A stretch of 64,000 nt of DNA from Procambarus clarkii. Lineage: Eukaryota; Arthropoda; Malacostraca; Decapoda; Cambaridae. The stretch spans positions 32,838,460 through 32,902,459 of the forward strand of contig NC_091165.1 in the NCBI RefSeq assembly GCF_040958095.1, read 5' to 3'. A program made the position numbers and the translations under genes. Below the pieces are notes generated by a model that saw only the letters and a list, made by a program, of their open reading frames with translations, had not been told where the DNA came from and searched no databases. Below are positions 45,725 through 56,085 of this stretch, piece by piece (within the stretch, counting starts at the first letter, position 1; every line of letters starts with the position of its first letter).

Positions 45725-46242
45725 TTAAGGAAGGTGACCCTAAGCACATGCAGCCCCAGTACTGATGAATTACTCCTGGCCTGCATACCACACACAACAG
45801 AATACACCACAAGACACAGAACTACAAGAGTCAGAGGCCAGAGTCGACGACTACGACAGTCCACATCAGCCGAGGAATTGACTGCTGTAGCAGCAGGCGC
45901 AGGGGGGCTGCACGGACGACCGGCGTGACGGCGGTAGTGATGTTTGCTTGTTTTAGTTTGGGAGTTCTGCCTCCCTATTCGGTTACAGGTAGTAATTTTT
46001 ACCATGTGGGGTTTGTTTTGTTATGCCTACCTTTCTGAGTGTCAAACCCCGGTCGATGACAGACACGGAATGCTTCCAAACACATAGGAGTTTCTATAGA
46101 CCATTGCTCCTTGTGCCTCTCTGAAGGGATTAGGTTCTGGCTCGTGGTCCCCGGTAGGCAAGAACTCCATCAACTGATGCCGCGGTCTAATACATACATA
46201 TCAGCTCACGAAGCCATAGGGGCTCCCAATAGAATTTTTTTT

Positions 46243-46624
46243 TAGCATCCGAACTGGCTGTGAGATCCTTAGTACTGAGAGAGCGACCATGGCTGGCGCA
46301 TGCAGGAGCAGCTCACAGCACTGCAACCTTAAGAGTTTGCAACCTTAAGAGTAACTCTAGTGAAGTGTGTAAGAAAAAATGTGGAAAGATAAAAATACGT
46401 GACGGGGCACACAATTAATTAATAAACCTTCTTATGAAATAGCTGACAACAGTCAGATTGGTTGAGATAAAAATGCTACAATCGTCTTCTCAAAATATCC
46501 TTTTTGGAATTTAAAAAACTATATCGACCAATAGAAAAAAGAATTAATCCTCTAATTATTGAGTATAATGTATAAGGTAGTGTGAGTGATGGTACTGTAA
46601 AGTATAGTAGTGAAGGGGGTTTAC
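46243..46624 (-). other. Argonaute intron 3, unique part
   Basis: No repeat or gene recognised; AT-rich with a short duplicated CAACCTTAAGAG motif at about 46325-46350. Confidence 0.5.
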
Positions 46625-46828
46625 CTGGTGTGGTGCCTCTTCTGAACCACTAAGAAAGTGATGCCAGGATTGTAGTTGGGCTCCAGCTCGTTACAGGCCC
46701 CACGCATGGCTGCCATTTCCCATGTTAACACTCCTTGAAACTGGGTGTCACTCACCCCATCACGGTACATAACTATCTTCTCAGGTTTCATTTTCTTACA
46801 CTCTCTGTAGAATGTCATTAGTAGGTTC
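46625..46828 (-). CDS. Ago (AGO2-like): Argonaute, PIWI-domain exon 3 (third catalytic residue)
   Basis: This 204-base exon follows a TTTGCAG acceptor and ends AG|GTAAAC. It encodes 67 whole codons starting NLLMTFYRECKKMKPEKI and containing IVMYRDGVSDTQFQGVL, AMRGACNELEPNYNPGI and VVQKRHHT. YRDGVS carries the third catalytic Asp. The Tyr-Asn-Pro-Gly-Ile then Lys-Arg-His-His-Thr-Arg block is typical of eukaryotic Argonautes. The split Arg codon at the end joins the next exon in phase. The 4.9-kb intron that follows carries a Gag-only DIRS element with a TTAA-type insertion inside it. Confidence 0.95.
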
Positions 46829-46978
46829 CTGCAAACAGCCCAAAATTATAGTATGCAATATTGCTTTTATAGTTATATTTATTATACAGTATATTAATAT
46901 CCTCATATATCATCAACGTTGTTATTACCAAACAAGATGTTATGTAGCAAGGATACATAATCCAAAACTTGTTCTTAC

Positions 46979-47163
46979 TTCATCATCTGCTTCAGGTCTT
47001 GAATGAGTTCTTCACGATGTTCCTGATACCTAACTTCTACTGCATACTTTGAAGCATTCCTATCAAAAGATGCCACTACGGCTGCCAGCGACGGGGACTC
47101 TGCATCGCCAGCAGCTGGATGGTTCACGTCTGCTCCCATGATCATGGCAGGTTTCCTTAAAAT
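46979..47163 (-). CDS. Ago (AGO2-like): Argonaute, PIWI-domain exon 2 (first and second catalytic residues)
   Basis: This 185-base exon follows a TTTAG acceptor and ends AA|GTAAGA. It encodes ILRKPAMIMGADVNHPAAGD, then SPSLAAVVASFDRN, and finishes EELIQDLKQMM. GADVNHP is the hallmark PIWI motif with the first catalytic Asp (codon at about 47130-47128). The second Glu of EELIQ aligns with the 'glutamate finger' of human AGO2. It begins in phase 0, which fits the ATG end of the previous exon, and ends with two bases that complete a Lys codon with the next exon. The intron after it is only 150 bp, the one short intron of the gene here. Confidence 0.94.
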
Positions 47164-47851
47164 CTAAATGTACATTTAAGAATGAGCCAAAAAAAACAGC
47201 GTTGAATGTAATGAAACTCCATTTTCTGGGTGAGTCCCGGAGGCTCCCCGGAGCTATCCATGGCTGATATGGATACCCTAACTATTTTGCATCAGTCGAT
47301 GTGGGTGGAGTTCTAGGCCTACCGGGGACCACGAGCCAGAACCTGGCCCCCTCAGAGAGGCACGGGGAGCAATGGCCCATAGAAATGCACATGTGATTTG
47401 GAGCATTCTATATCTGCCATCGACCGGGACAGGCACCCAAAAAGGTAAGCGCCACAAAACAAACCCCTATTCTGGTTAACAACAATAATCGACAAACGAG
47501 TGGACAGAACTCCCCCAGGAAAACGAACTAACAAGCATGACATCACACGAGCCGCGCCGCATGTCTGCGCAACTTCCCCCTCCCCGGGAGGGGGAAGGGG
47601 GAGCCCCAGACCCCCGCGCCGGCGATCCCCGCCCCAGTTCTGAGGCTGGATATCAAAACTGCGAAAAAACCCGCCGACCGGAGGGCGGGAGGGTGCCGGG
47701 GAGCCTCTGGGACTCACCCAGAAAATGGCGTTTCATTACATTCAACGCTGGTTTTCTGGGGGGAGCCCCTACGGCTCCCCGGAGCTACTTCACCAAAGAC
47801 TACCTAAGAAAACAAGGGGACCGACCTAGGAGGCGGTCGGTGAACCAATCC

Positions 47852-48724
47852 TCAACACGAAGACGAGACAACAACCCAAGGACCCCTCCGGAAAGCAGCA
47901 GGCACATCATTCGCCAGAAAAAAGGGAGAACGGCTGCAGACGAAGAAACCTATGACCACGACCATAGGAGCCAAAAACCACTGCGCCTGAGAAGAGCATG
48001 AATCTCTGCCACACGACCCCCAGAGGCCAATGCCAACATAAAAATAAAGCCGAGGCAAAGCAAACCTGACCCCAAGGAGCCACAACCACCAAGGAGAAGA
48101 GAAACAGGAGAGCACCCTGTCCAAAGACCAGGACGACACAGGCAGTGCATAAGCAGGCCGGACGTGAAACAAAGCACGATACAACCTGCGAAACGGCGCA
48201 GAAGGAATATCGATACCGAAAGCTAGCAGCAGAAACCAAGGTGCCAGACCCAGGAACGGCCCCAAGCGCCTCTACATCCTCCGCAAGCCAATCCTATGAC
48301 AGCCCCAGGAGGGAAAAGAAAAACGCAGAACCAAAACGAAAATGCCACAAGCGTGCAAGTCCACCGCCACAAGTGCAGCTGACAGGGAAGGAACCCGCAT
48401 AAGGAGCCGCCCCGCACCAACATCCCGCAGAAGGGCAGGAGCGAAAAGACTCATTAAGAGGAGCAAAATCGCCCCCGGGAAAACGAGTAGCGCCGAGACA
48501 GCGCGAAGAGAAGAGATTAGCCCAAAAGAACAAGAAGGCCAAACACCCAGAAGCTGCCAGGAAGAAGACCCACAAGCCCTAAAAAGGACCGGAGGGAAGC
48601 TCAACTGCATGACGACAGACGTACCAGAAAACGGGAAAGAGCAAAACCGTCCCGAACCTTCGAGAACAAAAAGAAGCAGACACAAAGGACGAAGGCCCGA
48701 AAACACCGTCGCACCCGAGCCCAA
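47852..48724 (-). pseudogene. DIRS tyrosine recombinase, frameshifted
   Basis: Minus frames together give SAPFRRLYRALFHVRPAYAL, VSSWSLDRVLSCFSSPWW, then (frame 48177-47950) MLALASGGRVAEIHALLRRS, then FLANDVPAAFRRGPWVVV. The A-L-A-S-G-G-R-x-x-E-I-H-A-L motif contains the first catalytic Arg of tyrosine recombinases. The His-x-x-Arg and Tyr parts would lie further 3' and are not identifiable. The enzyme would integrate a circular DNA copy without target duplication. Confidence 0.7.
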
Positions 48725-49991
48725 AAGTCATGCAGAAACCCCAAGAAGATGGGGACATGACGGAGAAGGCCCGTCCCGGAGAAAAAGGGGCAAAGACTAT
48801 AGCAAAGCACCCACCGACAGAACGGAAACAACGGGCACAATGGACAAGGAAACTGAGCCCAGGGAGGGGCCGACGCCCACAACACATGCGGAGAGGGGGA
48901 ACGGAAAAACCCCACACCACAAAACTGCAAGCCCCGCCCAGAGGGGTAGAAACACCCCGGCAGGGACCAACGGGGCCTGAGGCCCCCCTCACGTTAGCCC
49001 CAACCCCAGCCCCGGGGCCGAGCTGTCCCTTCAAAGCCCCAGCGTCAAGAAAAACCCCGGGGCAGCCGTGAAAAACACGAAGGAAGGGAGCCCACTAGGC
49101 TCTGGAACTTGAACCGAAACCGGAGGATAGGCGAGGGGCGAGACGAAGACCCCAAGCACATCCCCAGCCAGCACAATGAGGCGAGGACAAGACTGAGAAT
49201 CCAAGGAACATGGAAAAACCAGGCCCGGCACAGCAAGACCGGCAAGGAAGGAGAGCCCCAGAGGGAGCACGGACGGGCCGAACATAACGCCACAACCAAC
49301 CCCGACATGCAGCTGCAGTACCAAAACCGCAGCAAAATGTCACCACACTCCCCGAGGAAGTGACAGAAGATAGATAAATCGTACACGAGTGGCACACAAG
49401 GGGACACAGGCGGAAACCGAGCACCCAACTGAGCCACGGACGGTAGAAGAAACGTGTGCAGTGTAACAGGCAAACAAAGGAACACATTAGGCAGCCCAAC
49501 ATGGGCTGACCCCATACACAGCCCCAAGAGCAGAGACAAGAGCGCCCAAGAAGCACAGAATCCGCCCGACAGGCAAACGACAGGGGAGAGGCGGAACCAA
49601 AGAGCCAGAACCCAACCTGCAAGCACAAGGAGGCGAACACAAAACCTCCGACACAGGAAAATGTACTACCAAACAGGCACCCCCACCATTGCACTGCGGA
49701 ACAAGGTGGAGGCGGGGCCCCGAACTCAAGCAAGGTTAGACAAGCATAGGAGAGGGGCAGGAGGAGTACAGGCAGGAACCACCTCTGAAGGGACAAGAGG
49801 CCACCTGCAGACACCCGTGAACCGAAGAAGGAATCAGGTGGAGAGAACAAGAGCTGCCCAGTATGGGCTAATAGCCCTGCAGTAGGCACCTTGGGTGATA
49901 CGGTCCACATTCTCAAGTACAATGTACACCCATTCCTACTCCCAAAAGCAAAAACAGCGTCAAGACGAAGGAGACGCCAAACCGCACCAAC

Positions 49992-50795
49992 TCACCTGCA
50001 GAACATAGGCTCTGAAGGGCCATGATGCAAGCTTTCGAGTCCGTATCCGCCGGAGGCGGCCAGGGCGCCCATACTGGAGAGGAGGGGAGCAGCGAAGGAG
50101 GCTCCCCACCCTAGAACGCAGGGAAAAACCTCGTGACTTCCCCACAGCGGCACCCCAGAACACCCCCAAAGCAACGGGGCATGGATTGGATTAAGAAAAG
50201 AGCGAGAGGCGAAGCCTTCCCGAGAGAAAATGGATGCAGAACACGTGTGCACACTGCCCGGAACCAAAACAAACTCCCACGGCGCATGCGCAGGACGCGA
50301 AAGTAGCCCAACCAGGCGAGAAGTAGCCCAACCAGGCGAGAAGTAGCCCAAAAAGGCGAGAAGTAGCCCAACAAGGCGAGAAGTAGCCCAACAAGGCGAG
50401 AAGTAGCCCAACCGGCGACAAGCAGCCCAACTGGCGATAGTAGCCCAAACTGCCACAAGGAGCGCAAACGGCGACAAAGGAGCCCAAACGTGTACAAAAG
50501 AGCCCAAACGGCTCTCCCCCCCACCTCTCTCCCTCTCTCGAAAACCCCACTCCTCGCAACAGTAAGCCTCGCTCAGAAGGACAGAAATCCAGGCGAGGCG
50601 CAATGGAGCCCAAGGCCCCCAAGGCCGCTCCTCCCCAACCCCAAGAGCCTCTACAGCAGGCCCCGGGGCCGAGTCGACCTCCAAAGCCCCGGCCCCACAA
50701 GAAAAAGCCGGGGCAGCCGAGAGAGCTAAAAGAGAAGGGGCCCACTGGTCAGACCCCGGAGCATCGGCCAGAGGAACAGACTCGAATGCCTCCAC
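49992..50795 (-). pseudogene. DIRS copy C Gag fragment
   Basis: Minus frame with MEAFESVPLADAPGSDQWAP, AFSCGAGALEVDSAPGPAVE and GPWAPLRLAWISVLLSEAYC, collinear with copy D Gag (MEAFESAPSAVAFGSYQRTP). A 20-bp tandem repeat interrupts it at about 50300-50450, and the rest of Gag is missing. Confidence 0.6.
50300..50450. repeat. 20-bp tandem repeat inside DIRS copy C
   Basis: About seven units of GAAGTAGCCCAACCAGGCGA with minor changes, followed by degenerate units up to about 50500. Confidence 0.9.
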
Positions 50796-51139
50796 AGCTA
50801 CCCCGGACAGGGCAACCCCTGAAACTGCCCAAGTCTCTGAACCTCTAACCCTGCCCCGACCCGGAAGCAGGAGGGGGAGTGTGGAAGAACCAAGGCCGAA
50901 GCGACCAAAACACCCAAGTCTGGGTCCCTACACAAGCAGGGCAGCATCGGGGCGTCCGGGGAAGCGACAAACCTGAGCGCGTTGCAACATCCTACCCTGC
51001 AACGCGCGAGCTGCCTGCTCCCACGGGAATTCATCAGCAGACTGGGTGAATGGAGTCATGAACAAGCAACAAAGCTTGCAGAACTCAAGGGTCAAATGTG
51101 TCACCGACCCAACAGGCAGCATGACGGAGGCAAAAACAA

Positions 51140-51360
51140 GGAGAGTCACGTTGACCAGACCACACACTAGAAATTGAAGGGACGACGACGTTTCGGTCCG
51201 TCCTGGACCATTCTCAAGTCGATTGTCGATTGTGACAATCGACTTGAGAATGGTCCAGGACGGACCAAAACGTCGTCGTCCCTTCAATTTCTAGTGTGTG
51301 GTCTGGTCAACATACTTCAGCCACGTTATTGTGACTCATCGCCTGCAAAAGGAGAGTCAC
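51140..51360. mobile_element. ~200-bp palindromic Penelope-derived mini-element with 10-bp target duplication
   Basis: GGAGAGTCAC at about 51140-51149 is repeated at 51351-51360. Between them TTGACCAGACCACACACTAG and ACGACGTTTCGGTCCGTCCT run in to GACAATCGACTTGAGAATGG and then out again in reverse complement. Its ends are the same sequences that bound the large Penelope palindrome (52556-52630 and 56240-56318). There is no coding part; it looks like a non-autonomous derivative. Confidence 0.82.
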
Positions 51361-52885
51361 CCTGAGACAAAGGGACAGAGCAACCCTCAACTCGCACAAA
51401 GCGAGAGGGGACGCAAGGGTCTCCACTACCGGACCCGAGAGCCCCCGGGGGGTTTCCCAGGGCCCCTAGACTGGGTCTGCTAAGGGTTATCCCAGGCAGG
51501 GCACTGCTAACCGGCGCCCCAAACTACCAAGCAAACTGCTAAAGCTGAACCCACGGGACGTGTTCACTCGCGAGGGTGAAGCAGGGGGTGCCACCACACA
51601 AACGAACCTAATATAAGGGGGGGGGGGAATACAAGGCAGATCCCCCTACCAGGCAAAAACAAATATAAAAGAAAAACCACACAAGTGGACAACGTACCCA
51701 GAGGGAACAGAGCCGGCCGCTGTCATAGGTGAAAACTAGCTACGCAGTACCCTGCGCCCCACCAGTGCTATAACTACCACTTACCCCAAGGTAAACAAGG
51801 GAGTGAAACCCCCAAACACTTGGGGCGGCCAAACGCCAAGCAGCGAAAAGCCAACAGAGGTAGACCCAACGTGACTTGTGGAAGGCAACCCCAAGCCCCA
51901 AGGGCGGTACTTACAGGGCACTCAGGGAAGGTGACCCTAAGCACATGCAGCCCGAGTACCTGAGAATACTACTCCCAGCTCACACGACCACCGTAAGAGC
52001 AGCACTGAAAACAAGTCACAGCACTGAGACAAGACTGGAGCTGGAGCCACGCGACCGTGCATGATCCCATCAGCCGAGGAACTGGGGCGGGGATTGCCGG
52101 CGCGGGGGTCTGGGGCTCCCTCTTCCCCCTCCCGGGGAGGAAGGAGCTGCGCAGACATGCGGCGCGGCTCGTGTGACGTCATGCTTGTTAGTTCGTTTTC
52201 CTGGGGGAGTTCTGTCCACTTGTTTGTCGATTTTTGTTGTTAACCAGAATAGGGGTTTGTTTTGTGGCGCTTACCTTTCTGGCAGCCTGTCCCGGTCGAT
52301 GGCAGATATAGAATGCTCCAAATGACATGTGCATTCTATGGGCCATTGCTCCCCGTGCCTCTCTGAGGGGGCCCAGGTTCTGGCTCGTGGTCCCCGGTAG
52401 GCCTAGAACTCCACCCACATCGACTGATGCAAAATAGTTAGGGTATCCATATCAGCCATGGATAGCTCCGGGGAGCCGTAGGGACTCCCCCAAGAAAATA
52501 TATAAGATATAATAACACGCAGGCGATGAGTCACAATAACGTGGCTGAAGTATGTTGACCAGACCACACACTAGAAATTGAAGGGACGACGACGTTTCGG
52601 TCCGTCCTGGACCATTCTCAAGTCGATTGTGATGAGGACAGGTAGGGACAGGCATTAAATAGGCAAGAGAGAACTGAGGAGGAAAGTCAGGTGTAGGGGA
52701 TAGTAGTAATGAGAACTACAGCAGGCCTATTGGCCCATACGAGGCAGCTCCTATTATAACCACCGAAGGAGATAGTAATAGGAATAAGAAGAGGATAGCA
52801 AGGGAGCGTAGAAGACAATGAACAGAAAAAGGGGAGAAGAGAGAAAGAAAGGGAAAGAGAAAGAAAGAAATGGAAGGGGGAAAGC

Positions 52886-54240
52886 CTATGTTAAGTCACG
52901 TTTGTTAGAAAGATTAGAGCATTTGAGTATATACTGTGAAAGGGAAGAGTCCACAGCAACAAAGCCAGGACTCAAGTTCATGTTGGGTACATTGTTAATA
53001 AGAGCCGATTCTACAAGACGGCGTCTGTGTAGAGTAGAGGCAGGAAAGATTATTTTGGAGGAAGACCAATCAATGGGATGATTAGAATCCCTCACATGGC
53101 AGAAGAGAGCATTGTTAGTGTCTGCAGACATAACACTTCTCTTGTGTTCTTTAAGTCTGTCATTCAGTGTACGGCCAGTTTCGCCAAAGTATTGGAGAGG
53201 ACAAGATGAACAGGAAATAGAGTAGACACCAGCAGCATTAGAAGCAGGAGGAGCAGTATGAACTAGATTGCTACGAAGTGTGTTAGTGTGTCGAAAGGCG
53301 AGTTTAATGTCAAGAGGACGAAAGGTATTGGTAAAAGTTTTGAGTTCAGATATGAAGGGAAGGCATAGTACAGTGCTACTAGTGTTGGAAGCAGGTTTAG
53401 GATGAAAGAAATTTCGTTTAGCTTGAGAGTGGGCACAGTTGATGAAATCCAAAGGATAACCAAGGCGAGAGAATGATTTGTAGCTAAAGGCAATTTCAGA
53501 ATCAAGAAACTGAGGGTCGCTGATGCGTAGAGCGCGGAGGAAGAGAGAGACGAGGACACTTTTCTTAACAGAAAGAGGATGGTAGGAAAAGAAGTGAATG
53601 TACATGACACTATGCATGGGTTTACGGTAGACAGAGAAAGAGAACCCAGACACAGAGCTGTGAACATGAACATCAAGAAAAGGAAGGAGGGAATTAGAGT
53701 CCCACTCAACTTTGAAATGGATAGAAGGAGCCAGATTGTTAAGAGAGGCGAGGAAAGGCTGGAAAAGATTAAGGCCATGAGGCCATAAAGCAAAAATGTC
53801 ATCAACATAGCGAAGCCAGAGAGAGGGACGAGTATCAATAGAAGGAAGAAGAACAGTTTCGAAATATTCCATGTAGAAATTAGCAAGAACAGGAGAGAGA
53901 GGGGAACCCATAGCGACACCGAAAGTTTGAGTGTAATATTTACCGTTGAAAGAGAAAGAGTTAGATTCAACACAGAGTCTAATGAGATCGAGGAAAACGT
54001 CAGTGGGAAGTGGGAGAGGAAGGAGACCCTCTGACGCCTTCTGTCTGAGGAAAGAAAGAACGTCATCGAGCGGAACATTAGTGAACAGAGAGTCTGACAT
54101 CAAGACTAAGCATTTTACAAGAGGGTTGCAGGCGCAGTCTTTCTATGAAGTCCTGAGAGTGACGAAGGTGGGCAGGGGAAAAAGTGCCAAGGTAAGGTGT
54201 CAGGGTTTTAGCGAGCCAGGAGGCAAGAGGATAGCTGACA
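52886..54240 (-). pseudogene. Penelope RT with GIY-YIG endonuclease, left (minus) arm
   Basis: Minus frame 54103-52886 (405 codons): SLFTNVPLDDVLSFLRQ, FGVAMGSPLSPVLANFYMEY, LWLRYVDDIFALWPHG (Y-V-D-D catalytic box), FLDVHVHSSVSGFSFSVYRK, and the C-terminal GVYSISCSSCPLQYFGETGR plus TLNDRLKEHKRSV (GIY-YIG type nuclease with the Tyr-Tyr-Arg pattern). One extra base near 54100, in the LDV-DSLFTN stretch, breaks the N-terminal RT. The nuclease and RT together make Penelope mobile by target-primed synthesis; this copy is truncated and frameshifted. Confidence 0.9.
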
Positions 54241-54292
54241 GAGCCCCGTGAAGAAATGATAGGACAAAGAGGAACACCAGGTTTATGGTGTT

Positions 54293-55699
54293 CCTAAGAC
54301 TCATAAACCTGGTGTTCCTCTTCGTCCTATCATTTCTTCACGGGGCTCTGTCAGCTATCCTCTTGCCTCCTGGCTCGCTAAAACCCTGACACCTTACCTT
54401 GGCACTTTTTCCCCTGCCCACCTTCGTCACTCTCAGGACTTCATAGAAAGACTGCGCCTGCAACCCTCTTGTAAAATGCTTAGTCTTGATGTCGACTCTC
54501 TGTTCACTAATGTTCCGCTCGATGACGTTCTCTCTTTCCTCAGACAGAAGGCGTCAGAGGGTCTCCTTCCTCTCCCACTTCCCACTGACGTTTTCCTCGA
54601 TCTCATTAGACTCTGTGTTGAATCTAACTCTTTCTCTTTCAACGGTAAATATTACACTCAAACTTTCAGTGTCGCTATGGGTTCCCCTCTCTACCCTGTT
54701 CTTGCTAATTTCTACATGGAATACTTCGAAACTGTTCTTCCTTCTATTGATACTCGTCCCTCTCTCTGGCTTCGCTATGTTGATGACATTTTTGCTTTAA
54801 GGCCTCATGACCTTAATCTTTTCCAGCCTTTCCTCGCCTCTCTTAACAATCTGGCTCCTTCTATCCATTTCAAAGTTGAGTGGGAATCTAATTCCCTCCT
54901 TCCATTTCTTGATGTTCATGTTCACAGCTCTGTGTCTGGGTTCTCTTTCTCTGTCTACCGTAAACCCATGCATAGTGGCATGTACATTCACTTCTTTTCC
55001 TACCATCCTCTTTCTGTTAAGAAAAGTGTCCTCGTCTCTCTCTTCCTCCGCGCTCTACGCATCAGCGACCCTCAGTTTCTTGATTCTGAAATTGCCTTTA
55101 GCTACAAATCATTCTCTCGCCTTGGTTATCCTTTGGATTTCATCAACTGTGCCCACTCTCAAGCTAAACGAAATTTCTTTCATCCTAAACCTGCTTCCAA
55201 CACTAGTAGTACTGTACTATGCCTTCCCTTCATATCTGAACTCAAAACTTTTACCAATACCTTTCGTCCTCTTGACATTAAACTCGCCTTTCGACACACT
55301 AACACACTTCGTAGCAATCTAGTTCATACTGCTCCTCCTGCTTCTAATGCTGCTGGTGTCTACTCTATTTCCTGCTCATCTTGTCCTCTCCAATACTTTG
55401 GCGAAACTGGCCGTACACTGAATGACAGACTTAAAGAACACAAGAGAAGTGTTATGTCTGCAGACACTAACAATGCTCTCTTCTGCCATGTGAGGGATTC
55501 TAATCATCCCATTGATTGGTCTTCCTCCAAAATAATCTTTCCTGCCTCTACTCTACACAGACGCCGTCTTGTAGAATCGGCTCTTATTTACAATGTACCC
55601 AACATGAACTTGAGTCCTGGCTTTGTTGCTGTGGACTCTTCCCTTTCACAGTATATACTCAAATGCTCTAATCTTTCTAACAAACGTGACTTAACATAG
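54293..55699 (+). CDS. Penelope RT with GIY-YIG endonuclease, right (plus) arm, open but 5'-truncated
   Basis: A continuous frame from the centre of the palindrome: THKPGVPLRPIISSRGSVSY, DFIERLRLQPSCKMLSLDVD, SLFTNVPLDDVLSFL (motif A), FSVAMGSPLYPVLANFYMEY, LRYVDDIFALRP (catalytic Asp-Asp), then GVYSISCSSCPLQYFGETGR and DRLKEHKRSVM of the GIY-YIG domain, ending SNKRDLT at 55699. The first internal ATG is at 54476. Compared with the left arm it has S for G in F-G-V-A-M and Y for S in G-S-P-L-S, at normally conserved RT positions, which may weaken it. The N-terminal domain and start are missing. Confidence 0.9.
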   Translation, partial: PKTHKPGVPLRPIISSRGSVSYPLASWLAKTLTPYLGTFSPAHLRHSQDFIERLRLQPSCKMLSLDVDSLFTNVPLDDVLSFLRQKASEGLLPLPLPTDVFLDLIRLCVESNSFSFNGKYYTQTFSVAMGSPLYPVLANFYMEYFETVLPSIDTRPSLWLRYVDDIFALRPHDLNLFQPFLASLNNLAPSIHFKVEWESNSLLPFLDVHVHSSVSGFSFSVYRKPMHSGMYIHFFSYHPLSVKKSVLVSLFLRALRISDPQFLDSEIAFSYKSFSRLGYPLDFINCAHSQAKRNFFHPKPASNTSSTVLCLPFISELKTFTNTFRPLDIKLAFRHTNTLRSNLVHTAPPASNAAGVYSISCSSCPLQYFGETGRTLNDRLKEHKRSVMSADTNNALFCHVRDSNHPIDWSSSKIIFPASTLHRRRLVESALIYNVPNMNLSPGFVAVDSSLSQYILKCSNLSNKRDLT

Positions 55700-55789
55700 G
55701 CTTTCCCCCTTCCATTTCTTTCTTTCTCTTTCCCTTTCTTTCTCTCTTCTCCCCTTTTTCTGTTCATTGTCTTCTACGCTCCCTTGCTA

Positions 55790-55795
<6 letters not shown>

Positions 55796-55826
<31 letters not shown>

Positions 55827-56085
55827 AGATATATACAAGAGTTGTTACATTCTTGTACAGCCACTAGTACGCGTAGCGTTTCGGGCAGGTCCCTGGAATA
55901 CGATCCCCTGCCGCGAAGAATCGTTTTTTCATCCAAGTACACATTTTACTGTTGCGTTAAACAGAGGCTACAGTTAAGGAATTGCGCCCAGTAAATCCTC
56001 CCCGGCCAGGATACGAACCCATGACATAGCGCTCGCGGAACGCCAGGCGAGTGTCTTACCACTACACCACGGAGACTGTGGTGTT
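55796..56085 (-). repeat. tRNA-derived SINE inserted in the right Penelope arm
   Basis: On the minus strand: head CTCCGTGGTGTAGTGGTAAG (A box) and GGGTTCGTATCCTGG (B box), body TTAACTGTAGCCTCTGTTTA, tail CTGCCCGAAACGC and TAGTGGCTGTACAAGAATGT, ending in CTTGTATATATCTC and a poly-A (poly-T at 55796-55825 on plus). It is absent from the left arm, so it is younger than the palindrome. Confidence 0.92.

Larger units (their letters stand above)
42575..46242 (-). mobile_element. DIRS copy D, internally deleted (Gag only), carrying an 845-bp TTAA element
   Basis: The left terminal repeat starts GTAATGAAACGCCATTTTTT and TGGGTGAGAACCGGAGG at about 42590; the right one is the reverse of GGCTCCCAATAGAA near 46240 with TGGTCCCCGGTAGGC at 46145. 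The interior holds Gag but no RT, RNase H or recombinase, so it would depend on other copies. The TTAA element at 44880-45724 sits in its 5' part. It occupies Argonaute intron 3. Confidence 0.82.
47205..52497 (-). mobile_element. DIRS copy C with recombinase remnant and nested Penelope-derived palindrome
   Basis: The left end GTTGAATGTAATGAAACTCC with TTCTGGGTGAGTCCCGGAGG is the inverse of the right end near 52497 (GGGGAGCCGTAGGGACTCCC). A second internal junction at 47700-47790 repeats the end sequence head to head, as expected of the DIRS internal complementary region. It holds a recombinase region, then Gag-like sequence at 50000-51000. RT and RNase H text is not recognisable, so the pol part seems deleted or replaced. 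It lies in Argonaute intron 1, same strand as the gene. Confidence 0.8.

Noticed and set aside
50300..50450. CRISPR-like array
   Set aside because: Units are contiguous 20-bp tandem repeats without unique spacers, inside a DIRS element of a eukaryote.
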